From contig CAIRMY010000325.1 of NCBI GenBank assembly GCA_903879775.1, forward strand, positions 1-7,627: a stretch of DNA of 7,627 bases. Reading direction: 5' to 3'. Under the pieces are notes generated by a model that did not search any database, had not been told where the DNA came from, and saw only the letters and a list, made by a program, of their open reading frames with translations. Source of the stretch: an uncultured Bacteroidota bacterium. Its GTDB lineage: Bacteria > Bacteroidota > Bacteroidia > NS11-12g > UBA955. This document shows positions 1 through 7,034 of this stretch, in pieces. Both the position numbers and the translations under genes were made by a program. Each line of letters starts with the position of its first letter. Position 1 is the first letter of the stretch.

Positions 1-146
1 CCTTTAAGCGCAACAAACATTGCATTTTCGGGCACCGATATTTTACGGGTATCGAACACAATTTCGGTCATCACTGCATCCAACATTTGATTTCCCAAAC
101 ATTGAGCCTGCAAGACATTCTGAATATGTGATACCAAGAAATTCAA
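1..146 (-). CDS. murF: MurF-type UDP-MurNAc-tripeptide:D-Ala-D-Ala ligase, N-terminal fragment (cut by window edge)
   Basis: Only the first 48 codons are present, and the gene continues past base 1. The translation begins LNFLVSHIQNVLQAQ (Met if TTG initiates) and reaches TEIVFDTRKISVPENAMFVA and LKG. The D-T/S-R-K-I-x-x-P-E-x-x-x-F-x-A-L-K-G pattern is the hallmark of the MurF N-terminal domain, which helps bind the UDP-muramoyl substrate. MurF adds D-Ala-D-Ala to the peptidoglycan precursor in the cytoplasm. In many Bacteroidota this domain opens a MurF-alanine racemase fusion; whether a racemase follows here cannot be seen. I chose TTG at 146-144 because the frame has a stop only four codons upstream, no ATG or GTG lies between, and about 30 residues before the D-T-R motif suits the family. 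The next ATG (86-84) would remove 20 of them. The start lies one base after the preceding stop, so it is probably translated in the same operon. Confidence 0.75.
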   Translation of the reverse strand, partial: MNFLVSHIQNVLQAQCLGNQMLDAVMTEIVFDTRKISVPENAMFVALK

Positions 147-147
147 C

Positions 148-1149
148 TTAGCTATCTCTTAAATTGATTTCGGCACTATCGCCAATATTTAAACTATGTA
201 CAGCACCAATTAAACTTGCATCGCTTCCAATCAAAGAGTTTTCAATGATTGCATTTTGCAACGACGCGTTCATGCCAATGATGCTATTTTTAACAATGGA
301 ACGTGAAATATAGGCCCCATCGCCAATGCTCACATCTGGACCAATAATGCTATTTTCAATTTTTGCCGTTGGCGAAATATGAACAGGTTGAACAATGATG
401 TTCCCCAGTTTTGTTAGATATCCAAAGTCTTGATTATTTAGACGCTTCAATAAATTCTTATTGGTTTGAAGTATCACATCTTTTTTACCACAATCGAACC
501 AAGTTGACACGCCAAAGGTATTCATGTTTGCCCCTTTTTCAATCATGCATTGAAGGGCATCGGTTAAATGATATTCATTATTCGTTTTAATTTCATTTTG
601 AATGAGGTATTCCAAACATTCAAACAACATGGTCGTTTCTTTAACATAGTAAAGTCCTACCAATGCCAAATTAGAATGAGGGATGTTGGGCTTTTCAATT
701 AATTTAGAAATGTGTCCATCAGAATCAAGCTCAGCAACGCCAAACAACCTTGGATCATCCACTTTTTTAACGCCCAAACTACTCGAATTTGCAGCAACAA
801 CAGATTTCAAATCGGCTTCAAAAATGGTATCACCCAAAACAATGAAAACAGGTTCTTCATGATTCACTTCATCACGGGTTAACCAAACAGCATGGCCAAT
901 TCCCTTTCCAACCGTTTGCATCACAAAGGTTAATTTGCATTGGGCGTAATGTTCAGTTAAATATTGCTCAATTCGATCTCCCAAATAACCAATTACAAAC
1001 ACAAAATCGTCAATTCCGGCATTCACCAGATTGTCCATGATATGTCCTAATATAGGTTTGCCAGCCACCGGAATCAGTGATTTAGGCTGAGTTTGGGTGT
1101 GAGGTTTTAATCGGCTTCCAATACCAGCAACAGGAATAATGGCTCTCAT
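148..1149 (-). CDS. Sugar-phosphate nucleotidyltransferase with left-handed beta-helix C-terminus (RmlA/GlmU-like)
   Basis: The 333-residue protein has two parts. Residues 1-220 form a nucleotidyltransferase fold: the nucleotide-binding signature GIGSRLKPHTQTQPKSLIP at 9-27, GKGIGHA at 81-87, the metal-binding LGDT with Asp107, the sugar-site EKP at 152-154, EYHLTDA at 192-198, and WFDCG with Asp219 as the likely second metal ligand. Residues 249-329 carry hexapeptide-type repeats (IENSIIGPDVSIGDG, VKNSIIG, IENSLIG) expected to form a left-handed beta-helix. From the family it should join a sugar 1-phosphate to NTP, giving an NDP-sugar and pyrophosphate in the cytoplasm. Which sugar and base are used cannot be read from the sequence. 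The tail resembles that of GlmU but is short, and I see no evidence that it is a complete acetyltransferase. It lies 42 nt after tilS and 1 nt before murF, so the product may feed envelope glycan synthesis; that is inference. No Shine-Dalgarno precedes the ATG. Confidence 0.88.
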   Translation of the reverse strand: MRAIIPVAGIGSRLKPHTQTQPKSLIPVAGKPILGHIMDNLVNAGIDDFVFVIGYLGDRIEQYLTEHYAQCKLTFVMQTVGKGIGHAVWLTRDEVNHEEPVFIVLGDTIFEADLKSVVAANSSSLGVKKVDDPRLFGVAELDSDGHISKLIEKPNIPHSNLALVGLYYVKETTMLFECLEYLIQNEIKTNNEYHLTDALQCMIEKGANMNTFGVSTWFDCGKKDVILQTNKNLLKRLNNQDFGYLTKLGNIIVQPVHISPTAKIENSIIGPDVSIGDGAYISRSIVKNSIIGMNASLQNAIIENSLIGSDASLIGAVHSLNIGDSAEINLRDS

Positions 1150-1154
1150 TGATA

Positions 1155-1182
1155 CAAAAATAAGCGAAAAAAGAAGACCAAA
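1155..1182 (-). promoter_or_regulatory. Candidate internal promoter before the nucleotidyltransferase gene
   Basis: Reading the minus strand, TATTTTTG (1162-1155) matches the Bacteroidota -7 element TAnnTTTG exactly, and TTTG (1182-1179) sits 16 nt upstream as a possible -33 element, slightly closer than the usual 17-21. Only 5 nt separate the -7 element from the ATG, so a transcript from here would have almost no leader. The -33 part overlaps the 10-bp palindrome AAATGCATTT (1180-1189). The region is AT-rich, so a chance match is possible. Confidence 0.35.
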
Positions 1183-1191
1183 TGCATTTAC

Positions 1192-2511
1192 TTATTTCAG
1201 TTTCCAAGAAATTGAAACCACCCGATTCTTATCATTCACCAAATGCAAACCACTCCTTCTCAACGACAAAACGGCCAAAATTTGATTGTCGAGCAATAAA
1301 ATTGGGAGTTTTTGCTTACTCAATAAATCGACTTTCGAATCAATGAATAAATCGCTGAGTTTTTTACGTCCCTCCATTCCTAAAACCTGCATTTTGTCGC
1401 CTTCTTTCCAATGTCGCAACCACAAATTCCCTTCCAAAATTGACGCATCAAAATAATACATATTGGGTAAGTTATATTGAATATTAGAATTTTCAACATA
1501 TTGTATTTCAATTAGATAATCTGCAAATGAAACTTCTCCAACCGAATCTATACAAACGGTTAAATCAGAGCCATCACTCAATTCATGCAAAACTAATGTA
1601 AGCCCATCTCTATTCTTTACCAACCGCCACTGAGCCGATTCCCAGAAGCTCCCTATGCGCTGAGTAACCGATAATGCTTGTAAAATTTGACTTTCAGAGA
1701 AGCCCAGAAATCTAAATTTACGAAGCAAACCAGATATATTTTGTTTTTCATTGACAAAATTTTGAGGGACATTAATTTCACCTTCACTCTGTTTTACAAA
1801 CTGTAACCAACGGACATCAAATTGCTCCAAATATTGTTTTTCTTGATCGCGATTTAATTGGGTAATCAATTGATAATCTGTTGCAATTGTAGGAAACTCT
1901 TCTTTTAACGATGGCAATAAAAGATGTCGAATTTTATTTCTCAAATACTTGGTTTTGGCATTGCTGCTGTCTTCCCTCCAAGAAATTGCGTTTTCTGCGG
2001 CAAATTCCGCAATTATTTGTCGCGAAATATGCAAAAAAGGACGAATAATATGTCCTCTAGTTTCAGGTATGCCCAGCCAAGCAGTGTGCATTTCATTGCG
2101 CATTAGGTAAATGAAGAAATTCTCCAATTCATCGTCTTGATGGTGAGCAGTTGCAATACTCTGCGCCTTGGTGGCATGTAAAACTTCATCAAAAAATGCA
2201 TACCGAATATCTCTGGCAGCCATTTGAATTGAAACACCTAAATCTGTCGCAATCTTTTCAGTATCAACAAATTTCACATAGCATTCAACACCTAACTTTT
2301 GGCACTCACTTTGAACAAAATCGGTGTCTCCTAAACTTTCCTCACCCCGCAAACCAAAATTCACATGAGCCACCACACAAGGCCATTTGTTTTGAACAAA
2401 AACATTCAATAAAACCATTGAATCAAGTCCTCCACTCACCCCCAAAACAGTCAGTTGTCGGTCTAATTGCCAATTCTGTAGATTCATCAATGCTTTAAAA
2501 GAATTTAACAC
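1192..2511 (-). CDS. tilS: tRNA(Ile)-lysidine synthase TilS
   Basis: TilS uses ATP and lysine to turn the wobble cytidine of tRNA-Ile(CAU) into lysidine, so that the tRNA reads AUA and is charged with isoleucine. The 439 residues show the N-type ATP-pyrophosphatase loop SGGLDS at 26-31, HVNFGLRGEES at 49-59, QMAARDIRY at 96-104, the ATP-site HHQDDELEN at 123-131, LGIPE...IIRPFL at 146-160, and DSSNAKTKYLRNKIRH at 181-196, which is typical of TilS. The C-terminal substrate-binding domain is visible from about residue 360 (LRHWKEGDKM, GRKKLSDLFID). Length is normal. The start is GTG at 2511-2509, giving MLNSFKAL, a common opening in the family; ATG at 2487-2485 is the alternative and would leave 17 residues before the loop. 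One oddity is that the usual RG(S/T)G after the HHxDD helix reads RNEM (138-141). It is the first gene of the minus-strand run. Confidence 0.96.
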   Translation of the reverse strand: MLNSFKALMNLQNWQLDRQLTVLGVSGGLDSMVLLNVFVQNKWPCVVAHVNFGLRGEESLGDTDFVQSECQKLGVECYVKFVDTEKIATDLGVSIQMAARDIRYAFFDEVLHATKAQSIATAHHQDDELENFFIYLMRNEMHTAWLGIPETRGHIIRPFLHISRQIIAEFAAENAISWREDSSNAKTKYLRNKIRHLLLPSLKEEFPTIATDYQLITQLNRDQEKQYLEQFDVRWLQFVKQSEGEINVPQNFVNEKQNISGLLRKFRFLGFSESQILQALSVTQRIGSFWESAQWRLVKNRDGLTLVLHELSDGSDLTVCIDSVGEVSFADYLIEIQYVENSNIQYNLPNMYYFDASILEGNLWLRHWKEGDKMQVLGMEGRKKLSDLFIDSKVDLLSKQKLPILLLDNQILAVLSLRRSGLHLVNDKNRVVSISWKLK

Positions 2512-2537
2512 TTAATTTGCAAAAGTTTTACTTTGCA
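2512..2537. promoter_or_regulatory. Very short divergent promoter region between tilS and the OstA-like gene
   Basis: Only 26 bp separate the chosen tilS and OstA-like starts, so both promoters must fit here or reach into coding sequence. An imperfect dyad, TTTGCAAAAG (2516-2525) facing CTTTGCAA (2531-2538) across TTTTA, holds near-matches to the -7 element TAnnTTTG on both strands: AACTTTTG on minus (2527-2520) and TTACTTTG on plus (2528-2535), each with one mismatch. TTAATTTG on plus (2512-2519) is another one-mismatch candidate. No convincing -33 element is seen for the plus gene; for the minus gene a TTG lies 18 nt upstream, inside the OstA-like signal-peptide codons. Confidence 0.3.
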
Positions 2538-4136
2538 ATGGTACTCAAGTACAAAGAACATATTTTTAGGCTTTGGTTGTTCGTTTTAATTTCAATTTCA
2601 CATGGAATTTTAAAGGCACAACCGATTTCATTGAGTGCCAAAAAAATGAAATCAATTCAAATTGATGGACATAGTGGGCAACTGCTCAAAGGAAATGTTC
2701 AATTTGAACAACAAGGATCAAGGGTGTATTGCAATGAAGCAGAATACGATCCACAAACAGAATCCCTCAAAGGTTATGGTGATGTAAAAATAATCAACGC
2801 TGAAGGGACTGTTGTTACTGGAAATTCACTCATTTTCGACAATGCATCTCACACTGCTAAAGTAGATGGCAATGTAAAATTGGTTGACAATACCATGACC
2901 CTTTTAACTCCTTGGCTCCAATACAATACCCAAACAAGGGTTGGTTGGTATGGTAGCGGAGGCGTTATAAACGATAAAAAAACCAAACTCACTTCAGTTT
3001 CTGGTAGCTATAATCCAGTAAGTAAAACGTTATTCTTCAAACAAAACGTGGTGCTTCAAACCCCCGATTATACCATTAAAACTGACACACTGCAATACAA
3101 CACCCAATCAAAAACTGCGCGTTTCTTTTCTTTCACACAACTAGAATACGAAACCCAAACAATGGTTTTTGAGCGTGGAAATTATAGCACAGAAACCGAA
3201 CAAGGAACTTTCTATCAAAAGGTTGGAATGTTCGACAACGACAAAACCCTAGTTGCCGATTCGGTTTACGTGAACAAAAAAAACAAACGTGGAACCGCAT
3301 ATAAAAATGTTTTCCTTGTAGATTCCGTTGAAAATTGGAGGGTGTGGGGACAAAAAGCCGATTATACAAAAAATACGGGAGAAATTACAATTACCGGAAA
3401 TCCATTGGCCCTTCAAATTGACAAATCTGATAGTTTCTTCATCAAAGCCGATACCCTATTTTACAGCAAAGACAGCGCCACCCAATATCAAAAAATTAAA
3501 GCGTGGTGGAACGTTAAATTTAAGAGAAACAACATTTCGGGAACTTCCAAAACACTTGAATATCAATCTCTCGATAGCACATTTAAACTCAGAGGAAATC
3601 CTGTTTTGTGGGATTCGCTCACGCGCATGAGCGGCGACACCATCAATTTATTCTTAAAGAATAAAAAACTGAGTCACAGCACCATGTATAAACATGGATT
3701 CATTGCCATGCAAGAAGATGAAAACAGATTTAGCCAGATTTCTGGAGATTCTATGACCCATTTGCTCGATGCAAATCAGAAACTCACCCAAACACTTGTA
3801 CATAAAGATGGCAAAAGCGTTTATTTTATGAGGGAAAAAGATTCAATTTCTTCTGTTTTCGATATTGAATGCTCAAACATTAAGTTCAACTTCATAAATA
3901 ACAAAATTTCTAATGTTTACTTTTACATCAAACCAATTGGTAAAATTTACCCATTAGACTTATTCCCTCAAGAAAAAAACAAACTCCCTGGCTTTAAATG
4001 GGATATCGAAAATAAACCAAATCGACGCCTTTTTGGAAGTCAATTTACCCCTTTAATCCCTAAAACTTCATACGCTTTAAATCCCAAGAAGTCCAATCCT
4101 TCGAAAAAAGGCAAAAAGAAAAAAGATAAAAAATGA
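2538..4136 (+). CDS. OstA/LptA-like periplasmic protein, probable lipopolysaccharide-transport factor
   Basis: The 532-residue protein (from ATG 2538) has a signal peptide with basic start (KYKEHIFR), hydrophobic core LWLFVLISI and probable cleavage after KA (residues 26-27). The mature part is built of short beta-strand repeats of the OstA/LptA kind, such as GQLLKGNVQFEQQGSRVYCN, then EAEYDPQTESLKGYGDVKI and GNSLIFDNASHTAKVDGNVK; a second set is seen near residues 310-370 (ADTLFYSKDSATQYQKIKAW, SGTSKTLEYQSLDSTFKLRG). Family knowledge: LptA and the LptD N-domain bridge lipopolysaccharide from inner to outer membrane using this fold, and Bacteroidota have long OstA-like versions. A direct LPS role here is inference. 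A TTG at 2517 opens the same frame but would put seven extra residues before the signal peptide, so ATG is preferred. The C-terminus is strongly basic (PSKKGKKKKDKK). The stop overlaps the next start by 4 nt, so the two genes are likely coupled. Confidence 0.85.
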   Translation: MVLKYKEHIFRLWLFVLISISHGILKAQPISLSAKKMKSIQIDGHSGQLLKGNVQFEQQGSRVYCNEAEYDPQTESLKGYGDVKIINAEGTVVTGNSLIFDNASHTAKVDGNVKLVDNTMTLLTPWLQYNTQTRVGWYGSGGVINDKKTKLTSVSGSYNPVSKTLFFKQNVVLQTPDYTIKTDTLQYNTQSKTARFFSFTQLEYETQTMVFERGNYSTETEQGTFYQKVGMFDNDKTLVADSVYVNKKNKRGTAYKNVFLVDSVENWRVWGQKADYTKNTGEITITGNPLALQIDKSDSFFIKADTLFYSKDSATQYQKIKAWWNVKFKRNNISGTSKTLEYQSLDSTFKLRGNPVLWDSLTRMSGDTINLFLKNKKLSHSTMYKHGFIAMQEDENRFSQISGDSMTHLLDANQKLTQTLVHKDGKSVYFMREKDSISSVFDIECSNIKFNFINNKISNVYFYIKPIGKIYPLDLFPQEKNKLPGFKWDIENKPNRRLFGSQFTPLIPKTSYALNPKKSNPSKKGKKKKDKK

Positions 4137-6583
4137 GGCGGTTTTTAGGTATCATATTCTCTGTTTTTCTGTTGCAACATGCAAATGCTCAACTCATTGG
4201 GCTCTGCATCGACACAACAAATGCCCCAATTTCAGGTGTCCAAATTTATGAAAAAACCTTAGGTACCAAAATGGGCCAATCTAAGATTGACGGTTATTTT
4301 AAACTCGAACTCAAAGCCGGTATTTACAAATTGGTTTTTTCTCATCCCGAATTTTATAACCAGGAAGTTGCAATTGTAGTTGAAGACAAATTTAAAGATA
4401 CCATTACAGTCATTCTTGTACGCCAAATTAATCAAATCAATGCAGTTCTTGTAAAGGCAAAATGGAAGGATCCCGGACCCGATTACATGCGAAAAGCCAT
4501 TGCACGCCGACAAATTTGGGCAAAACGCATTCCTGCACAATCGGCCGATGTTTACATTCGGGCATTTGAAGATTTAACCATTCGTAAAACACCTGCTCAA
4601 CTCGCTGCTGAGGCTGAAAATGAAACCAATGCCACAGACCCCAAAGAGGAAGAAACTTCCGGAAACTTCGTAGAAATTACAATGAAGCGCGATTGGTCGC
4701 CGCCAAATAAAATCAAGGAAGTCAAACAAGGTGTTTCGCTGCGTGGCGATAAATCTGGTTTGTTTTACTTATCTACAGTTGAGGGAGATTTTAATATATA
4801 CCAAAACCTCATGAATTTACCTGGGCTATGCCCACTTCCGGTCATGTCCCCACTATCGAGCAGTGCAATTTTGGCCTATAGATTTCGATTCATTGAAAGC
4901 TATAACCACCCCGTTTATGGCAGGGTGCTAAAAATTAAAGTCGATAGCCGACAAACTTCCAATTCTACTTTCTCTGGTGAAATTCACTTGGTGGATACCT
5001 CTTTCTACGTGGCTAAAATTGTACTGAATGTTCCCAAACATTTGATGGCAGAATATGAGGAAATGACCCTCACCCAGAATTATAGAATCACCAAAGATTC
5101 AAATATTCTTATCGATTCACAACGCTTTAACTACCTCATTAGAAATGGTTCATTTAAGTCGAAAGGTGAAACAAAAGTCATTTACTCTAACATTGTTCCC
5201 AACCCAACCTTCCCTAAAAATCATTTCGGTTTAGAATTGAGTAAAGTTGAACAAGATGCTTACGAAAAAGATACTGCTTTTTGGGCTCAAAAAAGACAAG
5301 TTCCTTTGACCCTCATTGAACGTACCTTCATCAATAAATTGGACAGCATCAAACGCGCTCATTCGTCTGATGTATATTTAGATAGCTTAGAAAAACTTGC
5401 CAATAAAATCACCCTGAAAAGTATATTCCTCGAAGGACAAGAATATCAAAACCGCCGAAAAGGATTGAATTTGCAGTTTCAACCACTCATGTTTATTTGG
5501 CAACCATGGTGGCCCGGTGGAAGTCGTATCACTTTGTTTAATCGAATTGTGAAAACGTTTGAAAATAAAAAAGAAATAAACTTCAACGAAAATTTATCTT
5601 ACGGTTTGAATAATAAAGACTTAAGAGGTACAATTGCATTCTCAACTTTATACAATCCCTACAAAAGAAAGGTAATTTACGCTTCGGTGGGAAGAGATTT
5701 TGGATTCGTCAATCCGTTTGCGGCATATATTGATTTATTTCGAAGGGACAATTTCTACCAGCACGATCACGTTTCGGTTTACCACCGCCAGGAAATTGTA
5801 AATGGCTTGTTTTTCAGAGTTCGTGGTGAATTTAGCGATCGAAAGGACATTTCTTACTTCAAATTTTCATCAACTGGCGACAGTTTATTCGAAAACAACA
5901 CACCTTTAAAATTCAATGCGCATAGGGCCTTATTTGCCGATATTACTTTGTCATATACCCCATTCCAGCGGTATTTAAGTGAGCCAAAACAAAAGATTAT
6001 TTTGGGTTCAACTTGGCCAACATTTGTAATAGATTATCGCAGGGCGGTTCCTGGAATTTTCAATAGCACAATTGATTATCAATACTTAGAATACCGTATT
6101 GAGCATGATTTTCCTTGGGGATTATTTGGAAAGAGTGAATTGCGTGCAACAAGTGGTGCCTTTTTGTCGCACAAAAACATCAACGTCATTGATTATCGAT
6201 ATCAGCGCAGAGGTGATGCTTCCATTTTTACGCCGCCGATGTATGCATTCCAAATGTTAGACAGCACTTTCAAAACCTTTAAAAGGTATTATGAGGTGCA
6301 TTACCGCCATCATTTTTATGGATCGTTGCTCAATAAGATTCCATTGGTAAAGAAATTAAATCTTTATGAATCGGTGGGAATGAGTATGTTATACGCCCCC
6401 GAGCGCAGAAATATGATGTATTACGAAATGTATTTTGGAATCGACAAATTGGTTAAAATCTGGCGTGATCGGTTCAAGATTGGCATTTTTTATTGCGTTG
6501 GGTATTCAAATTTATTTGATGCACCGAGAACTGCATTTAAAATCAACTTCGAATTTTACGATCGCAGCAGCAACAGTTGGTAA
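4133..6583 (+). CDS. DUF5686-family outer-membrane protein with N-terminal carboxypeptidase-regulatory-like domain
   Basis: The 816-residue protein starts with a signal peptide, MRRFLGIIFSVFLLQHANA, with likely cleavage before Gln20. Residues 20-97 form a carboxypeptidase-regulatory-like beta-sandwich (IGLCIDTTNAPISGVQIYE, then SKIDGYFKLELKAGIYKLVF), common at the N-terminus of Bacteroidota outer-membrane proteins. DPGPDYMRKAIARR at 113-126 is the usual entry motif of DUF5686. A polar, acidic stretch at about 159-176 may be a flexible loop. From about residue 430 to the end the pattern of alternating, aromatic-rich strands with charged turns suggests a beta-barrel, ending in FKINFEFYDRSSNSW. 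The family function is not established; it is an outer-membrane barrel. It overlaps the OstA-like gene by ATGA, which supports a shared role at the outer membrane. The A-rich tract just before the ATG may help ribosome entry, as no Shine-Dalgarno is present. TonB-dependent transport is unlikely: I see no TonB box or plug domain. Confidence 0.87.
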   Translation: MRRFLGIIFSVFLLQHANAQLIGLCIDTTNAPISGVQIYEKTLGTKMGQSKIDGYFKLELKAGIYKLVFSHPEFYNQEVAIVVEDKFKDTITVILVRQINQINAVLVKAKWKDPGPDYMRKAIARRQIWAKRIPAQSADVYIRAFEDLTIRKTPAQLAAEAENETNATDPKEEETSGNFVEITMKRDWSPPNKIKEVKQGVSLRGDKSGLFYLSTVEGDFNIYQNLMNLPGLCPLPVMSPLSSSAILAYRFRFIESYNHPVYGRVLKIKVDSRQTSNSTFSGEIHLVDTSFYVAKIVLNVPKHLMAEYEEMTLTQNYRITKDSNILIDSQRFNYLIRNGSFKSKGETKVIYSNIVPNPTFPKNHFGLELSKVEQDAYEKDTAFWAQKRQVPLTLIERTFINKLDSIKRAHSSDVYLDSLEKLANKITLKSIFLEGQEYQNRRKGLNLQFQPLMFIWQPWWPGGSRITLFNRIVKTFENKKEINFNENLSYGLNNKDLRGTIAFSTLYNPYKRKVIYASVGRDFGFVNPFAAYIDLFRRDNFYQHDHVSVYHRQEIVNGLFFRVRGEFSDRKDISYFKFSSTGDSLFENNTPLKFNAHRALFADITLSYTPFQRYLSEPKQKIILGSTWPTFVIDYRRAVPGIFNSTIDYQYLEYRIEHDFPWGLFGKSELRATSGAFLSHKNINVIDYRYQRRGDASIFTPPMYAFQMLDSTFKTFKRYYEVHYRHHFYGSLLNKIPLVKKLNLYESVGMSMLYAPERRNMMYYEMYFGIDKLVKIWRDRFKIGIFYCVGYSNLFDAPRTAFKINFEFYDRSSNSW

Positions 6584-6623
6584 ATTTATTTTGAGGGACA
6601 TTGGCCCGGTGGCAAAATTGGGC

Positions 6624-6650
6624 AAAAAAAAGGCCATCAAATTGATGGCC
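6624..6650 (-). terminator. Intrinsic terminator of the cold-shock gene
   Basis: On the minus strand the sequence GGCCATC-AATTT-GATGGCC (6650-6632) forms a perfect 7-bp GC-rich stem, extendable to 9 bp with a one-base loop, and is followed directly by eight T (6631-6624). It begins 26 nt after the cold-shock stop codon. On the plus strand the hairpin is preceded by A and followed by TCCAAG with no T run, so it should not stop the DUF5686 transcript arriving from the left. Confidence 0.85.
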
Positions 6651-6675
6651 TCCAAGAAATTCAAAAAAATATCTA

Positions 6676-6870
6676 TTATGGTAGTCTTTTGACGTCTACC
6701 GCATTTAATCCTCTTTTGCCTTCTTTTAGATCGTAAGATACTTTGTCGTTTTCGTTGATCTGATCAATTAGACCTGATACGTGCACAAAATGCTCAGTAC
6801 CTGATCCGTCTTCGGTGATAAATCCAAACCCTTTAGTGTTATTAAAGAATTTGACAGTTCCAGTTTTCAT
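6676..6870 (-). CDS. Cold-shock domain protein (CspA family)
   Basis: This is a 64-residue single cold-shock domain, the usual length for the family. It shows the opening MKTGTVKFFNNTKGFGFI with RNP1 KGFGFI at 13-18 and RNP2 HFVHVSG at 27-33; Phe15, Phe17, Phe28 and His30 are the expected nucleic-acid-stacking residues. It ends GLNAVDVKRLP and has tandem stops TAA TAG. Such proteins bind single-stranded RNA and DNA and melt RNA structure in the cytoplasm. Whether this copy responds to cold cannot be read: the predicted leader is only about 20 nt, unlike the long thermosensing leader of E. coli cspA, so it may be constitutive or growth-regulated. It is a single-gene unit, convergent with the DUF5686 gene and divergent from the DUF7948-like gene. 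Confidence 0.96.
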   Translation of the reverse strand: MKTGTVKFFNNTKGFGFITEDGSGTEHFVHVSGLIDQINENDKVSYDLKEGKRGLNAVDVKRLP

Positions 6871-6894
6871 TATTAAATATTAAATTAAGTTGCA

Positions 6895-6924
6895 CGAAGA
6901 TAGGTGAATAAATGATAAAACAAA
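6895..6924 (-). promoter_or_regulatory. Probable promoter of the cold-shock gene
   Basis: On the minus strand TTTG (6924-6921) and TATCTTCG (6902-6895) are separated by 18 nt. This fits the Bacteroidota pattern TTTG / TAnnTTTG with one mismatch (C for T) in the -7 element. Transcription would start near 6889, leaving an AT-rich leader of about 20 nt (AATTTAATATTTAATA before the ATG) with no Shine-Dalgarno. Confidence 0.55.
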
Positions 6925-6931
6925 GTTTGTG

Positions 6932-6946
6932 TTGCATAAAATGCAA
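6932..6946. repeat. Short dyad TTGCAT-AAA-ATGCAA upstream of the cold-shock promoter
   Basis: The 6-bp arms are perfect and the spacer is 3 bp. The dyad lies 7 bp upstream of the predicted -33 element of the cold-shock gene, a plausible operator position. On the plus strand it is followed by eight T (6947-6954), so it could also act as a weak AT-rich terminator for any plus-strand transcript. Function is not known. Confidence 0.35.
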
Positions 6947-6992
6947 TTTTTTTTCAAAAAAAACTGAGAAAGGAAAATAGAAAAGGGGAAAT

Positions 6993-7007
6993 ACCCTAAT
7001 TTAGGGT
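6993..7007. repeat. Odd palindrome ACCCTAA-T-TTAGGGT in the divergent spacer
   Basis: Two perfect 7-bp arms flank a single base. The arms include GC triplets in an otherwise AT-rich spacer between the cold-shock and DUF7948-like genes. The one-base centre argues against an RNA hairpin and fits a dimeric protein-binding site better. No known regulator is assigned. Confidence 0.35.
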
Positions 7008-7034
7008 TTAAATTTTGATGAAAAATCACGAATT

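Noticed and set aside
1924..2106. 60-codon plus-strand frame with Cys pair (CVFCG) antisense to tilS
   Set aside because: The CxxC look is a by-product of the reverse complement of conserved TilS codons; there is no start context or neighbour support.
2151..2498. 115-codon plus-strand open frame antisense to tilS
   Set aside because: It lies opposite the conserved TilS catalytic domain; its His/Gln/Pro-rich translation is typical of an antisense shadow.
2517..2537. TTG at 2517 as start of the OstA-like protein
   Set aside because: It would add seven residues before a complete signal peptide, and it overlaps the divergent promoter; ATG 2538 gives a normal signal peptide.
3133..3630. Open frames on both strands inside the OstA-like gene
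   Set aside because: The OstA-like reading frame is continuous with a conserved repeat pattern throughout; the others are shadows.
6612..6623. GCCC/GGGC pairing near 6604-6623 as a terminator for the DUF5686 transcript
   Set aside because: The stem is 4 bp with a long loop and is followed by A, not T, on the plus strand.
6435..6692. 85-codon plus-strand open frame across the end of the DUF5686 gene
   Set aside because: It is out of frame within the C-terminal barrel codons, runs through the cold-shock terminator and has no recognisable domain.
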